Below are positions 1 to 6,325 of a DNA stretch of 12,207 bases, piece by piece. The position numbers and the translations under genes were made by a program. Where the stretch lies: positions 1 through 12,207 of the forward strand of contig DYKW01000038.1 in the NCBI GenBank assembly GCA_020722405.1, written 5' to 3'. The notes beneath the pieces were generated by a model that was not told the DNA's origin, searched no databases, and worked only from the letters and a program-made list of their open reading frames with translations. The stretch's first letter is position 1; each line of letters starts with the position of its first letter. The DNA is from Anaerolinea thermophila (lineage in GTDB: Bacteria; Chloroflexota; Anaerolineae; Anaerolineales; DRKV01).

Positions 1-3
1 ATA

Positions 4-36
4 GATTTTCATGTCTGGTGGTGAAAATCATTTTTT
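4..36 (+). terminator. Possible intrinsic terminator of an upstream plus-strand gene
   Basis: GATTTTCA (4-11) and TGAAAATC (22-29) form a perfect 8-bp stem around a 10-nt loop. One A and then six T (31-36) follow. The stem has only two G:C pairs, so it is weak. It would serve a plus-strand gene ending before the window. Confidence 0.35.
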
Positions 37-94
37 CATGGCGACTTCTCAAAAAATAGTGGTAGACCATCATAGGGCGTAACAGAAATCTCAC

Positions 95-150
95 CCCGAA
101 GCCCCAAAAGCACGAAGGGAAAAGATTGAAGGCTCTTGGGGACTTGGTGG
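95..150. repeat. Degenerate 8-mer inverted-repeat element
   Basis: Three 8-mers in tandem, CCCGAAGC, CCCAAAAG and CACGAAGG (95-118), face two inverted 8-mers, CTTGGGGA and CTTGGTGG (135-150), across a 16-nt centre. This is the same plan as the clearer elements at 3940-4114 and 7872-8025, but the arms match poorly, so it reads as a decayed member. It lies downstream of the RCK gene that ends at 186. Nothing else was recognised in bases 37-185. Confidence 0.4.
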
Positions 151-185
151 TAGAAAACGCGACGTATACACCAGCGCATTCAGTC

Positions 186-851
186 TCATTTGGGGGAAAA
201 TAGGTGTTCCAGTTGCTGCGCACCTTCTTTGTTTGTAATGGCAAGTACTTCGTCGCCTGGTTGAAAGGTCGTGTTGCCTCTAGGTAAGCAAACTTCACCG
301 TCGCGGATAATAGCGGCGATTACGCAAGAACGGGGCAATTCCAGGTCTTTGATAGCGATATTGATGCCGCTGGCGTTTTGGGGTACCTTTTCTTCGACCA
401 ATGAGTAGCGTCCACGCCGCAGTTTGAGCAGCGTCACCATATCACCCAGTGACATTTCTTCCTGAATCAGACTGGCAAAGATGTGAGAAGCGTTTAGTGC
501 TGAATCGACGTGGAAAGTCTCGTTAAAGAGCCAGGCGTTGCGTGGATTGTTGACGCGTGCAATGATACGAGGGGTTTTGAAAAGCTCACGCGCAATAAAA
601 CTCACCACCAGGTTGATCGTATCGTCGCTGTGACAGGCGGCCAACACCTGGGCCTCCTTCAAACCGGCAGCCTCTAAGACCGAAGGGTTGGACGGGTCGT
701 CTTCTACAATTACTTCAGTAGGGTGTTCGCGGTGCAAACGGGGTAACAAATTTGGGCGATTTTCTATCAAGCGTACATCGTGGCCCTGGCTTTGCAGCAT
801 AGAGATCAATTGAGAGCCGGTACGGCCACCACCAACAACAATTACAAACAT
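186..851 (-). CDS. RCK/TrkA-family potassium-uptake regulator (CeoB-like)
   Basis: A 221-residue cytoplasmic protein with two domains. Residues 1-125 are a Rossmann-fold RCK_N domain: G7-x-G9-x-x-G12 binds the dinucleotide, and E30 at the end of the second strand suits NAD(H) or an adenine nucleotide. Residues about 140-218 form a TrkA_C (RCK_C) domain. Such proteins assemble as rings that gate K+ transporters in response to nucleotides, in some cases c-di-AMP. It is the last gene of the operon. Its ATG is one base past the stop of the preceding RCK gene (TGA-A-ATG), and a perfect Shine-Dalgarno AGGAGG (858-863, six bases upstream) lies inside that gene, so translation is probably coupled. 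No Trk/Ktr channel subunit is nearby; the encoded partner appears to be the KimA-like transporter. By memory comparison it resembles mycobacterial CeoB. Family assignment is firm, partner inferred. Confidence 0.9.
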   Translation of the reverse strand: MFVIVVGGGRTGSQLISMLQSQGHDVRLIENRPNLLPRLHREHPTEVIVEDDPSNPSVLEAAGLKEAQVLAACHSDDTINLVVSFIARELFKTPRIIARVNNPRNAWLFNETFHVDSALNASHIFASLIQEEMSLGDMVTLLKLRRGRYSLVEEKVPQNASGINIAIKDLELPRSCVIAAIIRDGEVCLPRGNTTFQPGDEVLAITNKEGAQQLEHLFSPK

Positions 852-852
852 T

Positions 853-1524
853 TCAGGCCTCCTGTCCTTTGCCTGCTTTCAGGCGGGTGTGCAATGTTTC
901 GATGGCTTGCAGACTGGCTGCTACGGTAAGTATGTCGTTGTTATGCAGCGTAGTTTCCAGGGCTGGAATGGATGCATTGCCGGCATGGGTTAGCGTAACC
1001 GCTGTTATAGGAGAAATCCCATCCAACAGAGACTGTATGGTGCGTTCATCCCATGCGGGAGAAACGAGGACTTCGTAGATTTCGATTTCACCGTTTCCCG
1101 CTGAAAAGATGGTATGGATGTCTTCCGTAAACAACATCTCTTCGACTTTTTGAGATCCCCAAGCCGTGGAGCTGATATATTGTAGTCCAAAAGCCTCCAT
1201 CATTACGCGTTTGTCGGGATAGTAATTTCGCACGATAACGTTAGAAAGGCCGTATACATTGCGGGCGATGTGCCCTACGACCGCGTTGACAGTATCGGAA
1301 CTGGTGACTGCGGCCAACCCGTCGGCTTCCTCAATGCCGGCGTGTTGCAACACACCTTCTGCCAAGGCGTCATCTTCTATCGTGTGGCCGCGAAAATCCG
1401 GTGGTAAATGGTTGAAGGCTTCCACATTGGGATCGATGATCGTGACCACATGGCCTTGTTTGTATAGACTGTAAGCCAGTTGCCTGCCAACACGGCCGCA
1501 ACCGATGATGATGTACTTTTTCAT
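853..1524 (-). CDS. RCK/TrkA-family potassium-uptake regulator (CeoC-like)
   Basis: A 223-residue cytoplasmic two-domain RCK protein. The N-terminal Rossmann domain has G8-x-G10-x-x-G13 (GCGRVG) and D31 at the tip of the second strand; residues about 145-205 form a TrkA_C domain. The stretch DPNVEAFNHLPPDF (31-44) followed by TAWGSQ (120-125) resembles what I recall of mycobacterial TrkA/CeoC, so this is a different type from its downstream neighbour. The pair could form a hetero-oligomeric ring. The ATG at 1524 is preceded by AAGAAGGA on the minus strand, a fair ribosome site. A 179-bp gap separates it from the KimA-like gene; one weak hairpin (1607-1623) and a DnaA-box match were seen there but no convincing promoter or terminator, so cotranscription is likely. 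K+-transport regulation is well supported by family and context. Confidence 0.9.
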   Translation of the reverse strand: MKKYIIIGCGRVGRQLAYSLYKQGHVVTIIDPNVEAFNHLPPDFRGHTIEDDALAEGVLQHAGIEEADGLAAVTSSDTVNAVVGHIARNVYGLSNVIVRNYYPDKRVMMEAFGLQYISSTAWGSQKVEEMLFTEDIHTIFSAGNGEIEIYEVLVSPAWDERTIQSLLDGISPITAVTLTHAGNASIPALETTLHNNDILTVAASLQAIETLHTRLKAGKGQEA

Positions 1525-1667
1525 AGATGTTTTCCTTCTTTCGTCTACCGTAATTGCCTATGTGACAATGGACTGTTACTCAGAACACGAAATGGCCGAA
1601 CTTTTCGATGAAACAGATTCATCCTGCGGGACAATGTCGCCAATTTTCTCTCCAAATCTGCACCATC

Positions 1668-1676
1668 TGTGGATAA
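1668..1676 (-). promoter_or_regulatory. Single consensus DnaA-box 9-mer
   Basis: The minus strand reads TTATCCACA, the consensus DnaA box, in the gap between the KimA-like gene and the first RCK gene. No second box, AT-rich unwinding region or dnaN/dnaA neighbour is present, so it is not an origin. It could be a regulatory DnaA site or chance: a given 9-mer is expected about 0.1 times on two strands of 12 kb. Confidence 0.2.
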
Positions 1677-1703
1677 ATTTCCAAAGCGATGCTTACCTTG
1701 TCT

Positions 1704-3650
1704 TTATACCAGGTAACTGACTTCGGAAATCACGATTCGTGGATTGTGAAGTAATTCCATTCGCAAAATATCCGCGGTATTACTGTGGAGAAAGCGATGT
1801 ATCCGTTTTTGTGGCACAAACTGCGGCACAACCACAGTAATCATCTCGTTGGGTTGGCTGACCTGGGTAATTTCGTCCAGGTAGCTCAATATGGGTTCGA
1901 TGAGTAAACGGTACGGTGAATCCAACAGTACCAGGCGAGTGCCTCCGCCCCAAGTTTCCCATTTAGCAAGCGTTTTTTCAACGTCATCAGGGTCGATGAC
2001 AACATGCAGGGCAGTGATGTCGTCTGAGAGGGTACGCGCATAGCGCAGGGCTTCCAGGGTGCCGCGATGCACACTACTGACCAGCAGTATCACGCGGTGA
2101 CGTTTCTTTTGGGTTGGTTGGGGTAGATAATTTTGCAGGGAGAGTTGGGCCGCCAGCGATTTGTAGTGGTTGTGAATGCCCTGGAAGAGTGCAATCAGTA
2201 GTGGGATGAGAATCAAAACTACCCAGGCGCCATCCTCAAACTTAGTAATAGCAAAGATGAACATCACGACCAGAGTACACACAGCCCCCAAGCCGTTAAT
2301 GAACATCTTGAGTTGCCAATTTTTCTCGTATTGCAGGGTAGAACCGCGTTCTACCACTTTTTCTCCTGGCGAGATGTGCCCAATTTTCCACCAACGGTGC
2401 GCCATACCGGCTTGGGAAAGCGTAAAGGACAAGAATACACCAATGGCGTATAGAGGAATCAAGCGGGTAACGTTGGCCTGGAAGATGATAATCAACAAGG
2501 AAGCAACCATCGAGAGCGTTATAATGCCGCTGGAATATACCAGGCGGCTGCCGCGGAAGGCCATCTGGCGTGGCAAATAGCCATCTTTGGCAACCAGGGC
2601 GCTCAGGCGAGGAAAACCGGCAAAGGCAGTGTTTGCTGCCATAACCAGGATGACGGTGGTGGCACTGATAATGCCCAGATAGAGTGGGCCACGCCCATTG
2701 AACACAGTCCGTCCAAGTTGCGAGATAACGGTTTCTGCTTCCGATGGCACCGCGCCGATATGCGAGACTAGGAACGAGATCCCTAGAAACAGCGATGACA
2801 GAATGCTTGCCATCCACAGAAGCGTAATCCCCGCGTTTTTGCTGCGTGGTTCTTTGAAGGCCGTGATGCCGTTGGAGATGGCCTCGATGCCGGTCAAGGC
2901 CGCTGTGCCGCTGGAGAAAGCATGTAGGATAAGAAAGAGTGAAATCGGCGCCAGGGTTTCGCCCAGCGTTTCGAGAGGTGGCGGGTCAGGAACCATTCCC
3001 AGCGTGCCCATCGTATAACGTACCAGACCGATTCCCACGGTGAGGTACATCATCACAATAAAAGAGTACGTCGGAATGGCAAACGCGATGCCAGATTCCT
3101 TTACCCCGCGCAGGTTAATGGTCATGATAAACAGCACGAAAAGCACTGCCAACCAGACGCGGTAATCTTCCAGCGCCGGAAAGGCCGATACCAGTTGGGC
3201 AACACCCGAGGAAATCGAAACCGAAACCGTGAGGATGTAATCGGTCAACAAGGCTGCGCCGGAAACCAGGGCTGGAAATTCTCCCAGGTTGTCGCGCGAG
3301 ACGATGTAAGCGCCGCCACTATTCGGATAGGCATAGATGATTTGCTCATAGGATAATGTGACAATAATCAGCAATGCCACAATACCCAAAGAAATGGGGA
3401 AAACGTATTGGAAGGCAGCCATCCCCGCCATAGCCAGGATGACCATGATTTCTTGGGATGCGTAAGCAGTAGATGAGAGCGCATCTGACGCAAAAACAGC
3501 CAGCCCAATGGCTTTGCCAATTGTTTGATGAGGGGCATCGCTGGTTTGCAATGGCCGTCCGATAAACCAGTGTCGCCATGAGCGCGGTGGGGCTTTCTTT
3601 GCATTGCGCTCAATAATTGTCGTAGTGTGTTCGTCTTCTGAATGGATCAT
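1704..3650 (-). CDS. kimA: KimA-family high-affinity potassium transporter (APC superfamily)
   Basis: A 648-residue membrane protein with an APC-type core of about 12 helices (roughly 45-495) and a cytosolic C-terminal domain (about 515-648). Matched from memory against Bacillus subtilis KimA (YdaO, 607 residues), it keeps every residue proposed to bind K+: D56 and Y63 (KimA D36, Y43), D137, Y138, T141 and S145 (D117, Y118, T121, S125), T253 and E256 (T230, E233) and Y401 (Y377). Signature stretches such as IIYAYPNSGGAYIVS (104-118), LTGIEAISN (252-260) and LIPLYAIGVF (397-406) also agree. KimA imports K+ with H+ and is inhibited by c-di-AMP through its cytosolic domain. The protein has about 20 extra N-terminal residues. 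The start at 3650 is supported by AGGAG six bases upstream. It heads an operon with two RCK regulators, which fits potassium transport. Homology-only pipelines tend to call this family 'APC amino acid permease'. Confidence 0.88.
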   Translation of the reverse strand: MIHSEDEHTTTIIERNAKKAPPRSWRHWFIGRPLQTSDAPHQTIGKAIGLAVFASDALSSTAYASQEIMVILAMAGMAAFQYVFPISLGIVALLIIVTLSYEQIIYAYPNSGGAYIVSRDNLGEFPALVSGAALLTDYILTVSVSISSGVAQLVSAFPALEDYRVWLAVLFVLFIMTINLRGVKESGIAFAIPTYSFIVMMYLTVGIGLVRYTMGTLGMVPDPPPLETLGETLAPISLFLILHAFSSGTAALTGIEAISNGITAFKEPRSKNAGITLLWMASILSSLFLGISFLVSHIGAVPSEAETVISQLGRTVFNGRGPLYLGIISATTVILVMAANTAFAGFPRLSALVAKDGYLPRQMAFRGSRLVYSSGIITLSMVASLLIIIFQANVTRLIPLYAIGVFLSFTLSQAGMAHRWWKIGHISPGEKVVERGSTLQYEKNWQLKMFINGLGAVCTLVVMFIFAITKFEDGAWVVLILIPLLIALFQGIHNHYKSLAAQLSLQNYLPQPTQKKRHRVILLVSSVHRGTLEALRYARTLSDDITALHVVIDPDDVEKTLAKWETWGGGTRLVLLDSPYRLLIEPILSYLDEITQVSQPNEMITVVVPQFVPQKRIHRFLHSNTADILRMELLHNPRIVISEVSYLV

Positions 3651-3656
3651 ACATTA

Positions 3657-3699
3657 CTCCTGATGAATCATTGTACTACACACAAGGAATGTCGACATT
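3657..3699 (-). promoter_or_regulatory. kimA promoter region with 12-bp palindromic operator candidate
   Basis: On the minus strand a -10-like TACAAT (3670-3675) lies about 20 bases upstream of the kimA ATG, and the Shine-Dalgarno AGGAG is at 3657-3661. The perfect palindrome AATGTCGACATT (3688-3699) covers the expected -35 position (3693-3698, ATGTCG, a poor match to consensus). A weak -35 under a palindrome suggests a regulator-controlled promoter. The leader would be only about 12 nt, too short for a ydaO-type c-di-AMP riboswitch. The hexamer call is by eye. Confidence 0.4.
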
Positions 3700-3759
3700 T
3701 GCAACCTATCTTCTGTATCCTCTCAATAGCCTGCCTGGGGCGTTTTGGCGTTTTTTTAC

Positions 3760-3804
3760 CACGAAGGCCCGAAGGCACAAAGTCTTTCACCTTGTTCTTT
3801 CGTG
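3760..3804. repeat. Short 8-mer inverted-repeat element
   Basis: Three tandem 8-mers CACGAAGG, CCCGAAGG and CACAAAGT (3760-3783) are followed by inverted units ACCTTGTT and CTTTCGTG (3789-3804). The overall plan matches the other elements in this window, with a CACGAAGG rather than a CGCAAAGA core. It sits between the kimA promoter and the candidate MITE. Confidence 0.5.
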
Positions 3805-4176
3805 CCTAAGGCTTGTCCAAAAACAACTCCGCACTTTTGCCAATCAATACGGTGGCATATAGCGAGGTTTGAGCGTATAAAATTCTAACGAGGATGAACG
3901 AGAACTGATGTGTAACCTTTGCAAATTTGTCGAAAATAGAACGCAAAGACGCCAGGGCGCAAAGAAAAAGCCGTTTTTAGTCGGGTAGTCGGGTAGTCGC
4001 GTAGTCGTTTCGTCGGGTAGTCGGGCATTTTGCATTTTGCATTCTGCATTCTGCATTTGTTTGCTGACGGTTGACGCCTACTCACCTGCCTTTGCGTCTT
4101 TGCGACTTTGCGTTAAACATGGCCTCACACTATACAACTCAGAAAAAAGGAAGTAAATTTTGGACAACCCCTAAGG
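3805..4176. mobile_element. Candidate MITE-like insertion with terminal inverted repeats
   Basis: TTGTCCAAAA (3813-3822) and TTTTGGACAA (4158-4167) are perfect 10-bp inverted repeats. Immediately outside them CCTAAGG occurs as a 7-bp direct repeat (3805-3811 and 4170-4176), which could be a target-site duplication of an insertion at 3812-4169. No transposase is encoded, and the 8-mer element at 3940-4114 lies inside. CCTAAGG is nearly self-complementary, so the direct repeats might instead be the outer ends of longer imperfect terminal repeats. Together with its flanks this accounts for most of the gene-free stretch 3651-4330; no gene or gene remnant was seen in the rest. Confidence 0.35.
3940..4114. 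repeat. 8-mer inverted-repeat element with internal tandem arrays
   Basis: The left arm is CGCAAAGA, CGCCAGGG, CGCAAAGA (3942-3965). The right arm, read on the minus strand, is CGCAAAGT, CGCAAAGA, CGCAAAGG (4112-4089). Between them are six 8-mers of GTCGGGTA type (3980-4027), running directly into five 7-mers of GCATTTT/GCATTCT type (4025-4059). The interior next to the left arm and the GACGCCT..TCACCTGCC stretch before the right arm recur in the element at 7872-8025, so these are two copies of one family. The arms could pair into a long hairpin. Confidence 0.75.
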
Positions 4177-4257
4177 AAAAGAACAGTCGGGATTTTTTAG
4201 CGGGGTGGGTTGGTCACCTGTCCATCGACAGGCGGCCAATCCGATTCGTGAGGTGAC

Positions 4258-4289
4258 AAAAAAGACAGACTACGCCCCGCGCAGCCTGT
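4258..4289 (-). terminator. Intrinsic terminator of the GAF-domain gene
   Basis: Read on the minus strand, ACAGGCTGCGC (4289-4279), GGG loop, GCGTAGTCTGT (4275-4265) gives an 11-bp stem in which every position pairs if two G:U wobbles are allowed. One C and six T (4263-4258) follow. It starts about 40 bases past the stop codon of the gene ending at 4331. A 9-bp inverted repeat, TGAGGTGAC (4249-4257) and GTCACCTCA (4292-4300), encloses the whole terminator. Confidence 0.75.
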
Positions 4290-4330
4290 AAGTCACCTCA
4301 TTATACTCTAAATTTTACCGGCAAATACGC

Positions 4331-4939
4331 TTATTCAGATGGACGGGATTCCTCGGCTTGTGCTAACGCGTGGGTTACCAGGTACCCTACCAGTTGCATG
4401 GTGTCCAGGTCATCTTCACTGAAGGGAGCGCCGCTGCGCGTGTTGACCACCTCCAGTACACCAAATTGTCGTCCATGCAGTGCTAACGGTATAGCGATAA
4501 GGGAGCGCGTTTCGAAATCAATCAATTGATCTACCCGCGATGAAAAATACGAATCCAAACGTACATCTTCGACCAAGCGCGGCTGGCGATTAATCAGACA
4601 CCAACCTACCACCCCTTCGTCCATCGGGATGCGAAGCCCGGTTAGAGCGTCGGCATAATTCCCCAAGACGGCCGCAAAGTACAATTCTTTGTTGGCTTCA
4701 TCCAGCAGGAGCAAGGAGCCGTCTTCCGAATCTACCGCTTGTACCGCAACTTCCAAAAGCGCATATACCAATCCGATAGCATCCACTTGCGGGGTGATAT
4801 CCGGCAAGGAGTTTAGTAAGTGGTTCATGGCACTGATTGCTCGCCTCAGACGCCGATTTTCGTCTTTCAGATGCTCGTTTTCCCGACGTAAGCGGGCATT
4901 TTCACTTTGAAGGTAATGCAGACCGTCTGTAGGAAGCAT
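4331..4939 (-). CDS. Coiled-coil plus GAF-domain sensor protein
   Basis: A 202-residue soluble protein. Residues 8-38 are a charged leucine-heptad coiled coil (LQSENARLRRENEHLKDEN and on), probably for dimerisation. Residues about 52-195 are a GAF domain, with DSEDGSLLLLD (70-80), the helix-strand region GVVGWCLINRQPRLVEDV (109-126) and RSLIAIPL..GRQFGVLEVVN (145-166), the typical order. GAF domains bind small ligands or serve as protein-interaction modules; no kinase, cyclase, phosphodiesterase or DNA-binding output domain is attached, so it must act through a partner not visible here. I chose the ATG at 4939: the frame stays open back to 5077, but that extension translates repeat DNA, and AGGGA lies about eight bases before 4939. 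The gene stands alone with its own terminator. Domain call firm; ligand unknown. Confidence 0.85.
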   Translation of the reverse strand: MLPTDGLHYLQSENARLRRENEHLKDENRRLRRAISAMNHLLNSLPDITPQVDAIGLVYALLEVAVQAVDSEDGSLLLLDEANKELYFAAVLGNYADALTGLRIPMDEGVVGWCLINRQPRLVEDVRLDSYFSSRVDQLIDFETRSLIAIPLALHGRQFGVLEVVNTRSGAPFSEDDLDTMQLVGYLVTHALAQAEESRPSE

Positions 4940-5040
4940 GAAATTTTTCCCTGGGCTATGTGCTTTCGATGGATTCCCGATAAACACCGCGGTATGCTGG
5001 CGGAAGTAACGCTGCAATGTGCCGCATGACAATCGTATCT

Positions 5041-5127
5041 GTTTACCGCAGAGACCGCGGAGAACGCAGAGAATCAAGATTTTTCCGTTCTGTCATCTCA
5101 GCGCTCTCTGCGTTCTCGACGGTAAAC
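5041..5127. repeat. Short inverted-repeat element built of CGCAGAGA units
   Basis: GTTTACCG (5041-5048) and CGGTAAAC (5120-5127) form the outer inverted repeat, GAGAACGCAGAGA (5060-5072) and TCTCTGCGTTCTC (5105-5117) a perfect 13-bp inner one, around a 32-nt centre. The left arm carries three 9-mers in tandem: CCGCAGAGA, CCGCGGAGA and ACGCAGAGA (5046-5072). The right end abuts the point where the plsC remnant loses homology. Confidence 0.75.
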
Positions 5128-5285
5128 AAATACAGATGAAAAATCAAGGGCGCATCCAGTACACTGAGGTGGTTGAGCGCCAACAGGCAACCGCCCTCTT
5201 TGGGGATGTTTTCAAACCCGGCAACATCCATACGCGTCAGGTAACGAAACAGGATGCGGAACAGACGGCGGAGGAATAAACGCAT
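5043..5285 (-). pseudogene. N-terminal remnant of a PlsC-type 1-acylglycerol-3-phosphate acyltransferase
   Basis: Only the first 50 or so residues (5136-5285) look like protein. They match the start of the PlsC family: a basic, hydrophobic N-terminus, then FENIPKEGGCLLALNHLSVLD (24-44) with the catalytic HX4D motif (H39, D44). Full-length members have about 200-250 residues and need later motifs for the glycerol phosphate, all missing here. From about residue 51 the frame runs into the repeat element at 5041-5127 and stops. The ATG and an AAGGG ribosome site are still intact, so the 5' end was once a working gene. PlsC transfers an acyl chain to lysophosphatidic acid in phospholipid synthesis; this fragment cannot. 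Loss by insertion or deletion at the repeat is the simplest reading. Confidence 0.7.
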
Positions 5286-5315
5286 TTGTGCCCTTGATTA
5301 ATGAAAACGATGTTG

Positions 5316-5346
5316 TTGGCAAGTGATCAGATACTTGAAGTATAAT
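5316..5346 (+). promoter_or_regulatory. Sigma-70-type promoter of the parvulin operon
   Basis: A perfect -10 box TATAAT (5341-5346) is preceded by TTGGCA (5316-5321) at a 19-bp spacing, slightly long. Transcription should start near 5352-5354, only a few bases before the ATG at 5357, and no Shine-Dalgarno is present, so the first gene is probably read from a leaderless or near-leaderless mRNA. Confidence 0.5.
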
Positions 5347-5356
5347 CTAATTCTAT

Positions 5357-6301
5357 ATGAACCTCAATAAGACAAAAGACCGATTGCATTTTTTCTCGTT
5401 TGCGGTTATCTTGGGGATAGGAATACTCCTCAGCAGCGGGTGTGGAACCTCACAGGTAACGCCCGTGCCGATGGCGTCGGATACCCCGATACCAACACTC
5501 GTGCCCACGACCACCAAAGCCCCCCCCTCGCCTACGCCTACCCCGACGCCGCAACCACTGGCTGCACGGATCAATGGCGAGGACCTGCCACTGAGCGCCT
5601 TGCAGAGTGAAATCATCCGCTTGCAAGTCGGTCGGGCAGCAGCCGGATTGTCTCCTTTGCCGGATGATCAGTCTGCTCGGTTGGCACTCAACGAACTCAT
5701 CTCGCAAACCTTACTGGCACAGGCTGCCTATGCGGAAGGCTACACAATCGACGAAGATGCTTTGTCGGCTGTGCTCCAGGAGATACGCACTGCACAAGGA
5801 GACGCCTGGACGGGTTGGCTACAAACAAACGCCTACACAGAAGACAGCCTGTGCATTGATTTGCGCCGTCAAATGGCCGCTGCCTGGCAGCGAGACCGTA
5901 TCCTGGCAACTGTCCCTGAAACGATGTTGCAAGTTCACGCTCGCCAGATTTTAGTCTATAATCTTGAAGAAGCCCAAAACGTGTATGCCCAATTGCAAAA
6001 TGGCACAGATTTTGCAACCCTGGCTTCACAATACGACCCCCTCACGTTGGGAGATTTAGGTTGGTTTCCCCAGGGCTATCTCCCCTTCCCCCAGGTTGAA
6101 GCGGCCGCCTTTGCCCTGAACCCCGGCGAATACAGCAGTATCATCGAAAGTGACCTTGGCTACCATATCGTTCAAGCGATAGAAAGAGACGATAACCGCC
6201 TGTTGAGTTCTGATGCACATCTCACCTTGCAAACACAAGCCCTAAAAGCCTGGTTGACCACCCAGCGGCAAAACAGCGACATTGTCTTGTTTCTCCCGTA
6301 A
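5357..6301 (+). CDS. Lipoprotein peptidyl-prolyl isomerase, parvulin (PpiC/PrsA-like)
   Basis: A 314-residue exported foldase. Residues 11-28 are a lipoprotein signal ending in LLSSGC, with C29 as the likely lipidated residue (serine rather than leucine at -3, slightly off consensus). Residues 35-66 are a Pro/Thr-rich spacer. Residues about 68-185 resemble the helical SurA_N chaperone region. Residues about 192-277 form the parvulin domain, recognisable by HARQILV (194-200), GTDFATLASQYD (216-227), GDLGWF (232-237) and GYHIV (268-272). Such proteins help exported proteins fold at the outer face of the membrane, as PrsA does in Gram-positives. It is followed after 24 bases by two anchored surface proteins with the same kind of spacer, which may be its clients. 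The start is supported by the TATAAT box just upstream. Catalytic activity is not certain because the parvulin core is compact. Confidence 0.85.
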   Translation: MNLNKTKDRLHFFSFAVILGIGILLSSGCGTSQVTPVPMASDTPIPTLVPTTTKAPPSPTPTPTPQPLAARINGEDLPLSALQSEIIRLQVGRAAAGLSPLPDDQSARLALNELISQTLLAQAAYAEGYTIDEDALSAVLQEIRTAQGDAWTGWLQTNAYTEDSLCIDLRRQMAAAWQRDRILATVPETMLQVHARQILVYNLEEAQNVYAQLQNGTDFATLASQYDPLTLGDLGWFPQGYLPFPQVEAAAFALNPGEYSSIIESDLGYHIVQAIERDDNRLLSSDAHLTLQTQALKAWLTTQRQNSDIVLFLP

Positions 6302-6325
6302 CCTAGTAGTAAAGGAAGGCCATTC

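Noticed and set aside
1668..1676. Replication origin based on the DnaA box
   Set aside because: There is one box only and no AT-rich unwinding element or origin-linked genes.
2296..2817. Second minus-strand frame inside kimA (173 codons)
   Set aside because: It is out of frame with a strongly conserved transporter and lacks any recognisable motif.
3651..3760. ydaO-type c-di-AMP riboswitch ahead of kimA, as in Bacillus
   Set aside because: The apparent leader is about 12 nt and I see none of the conserved riboswitch core; the region before it is repeat DNA.
3980..4059. Possible CRISPR array
   Set aside because: Units are 7-8 bp and follow each other without spacers; the same holds for 12145-12207. 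No cas gene is present.
4940..5077. N-terminal extension of the GAF protein to an ATG at 5077
   Set aside because: The extra 46 residues translate repeat-flanking DNA and have no domain, whereas the ATG at 4939 has a ribosome site and begins the coiled coil.
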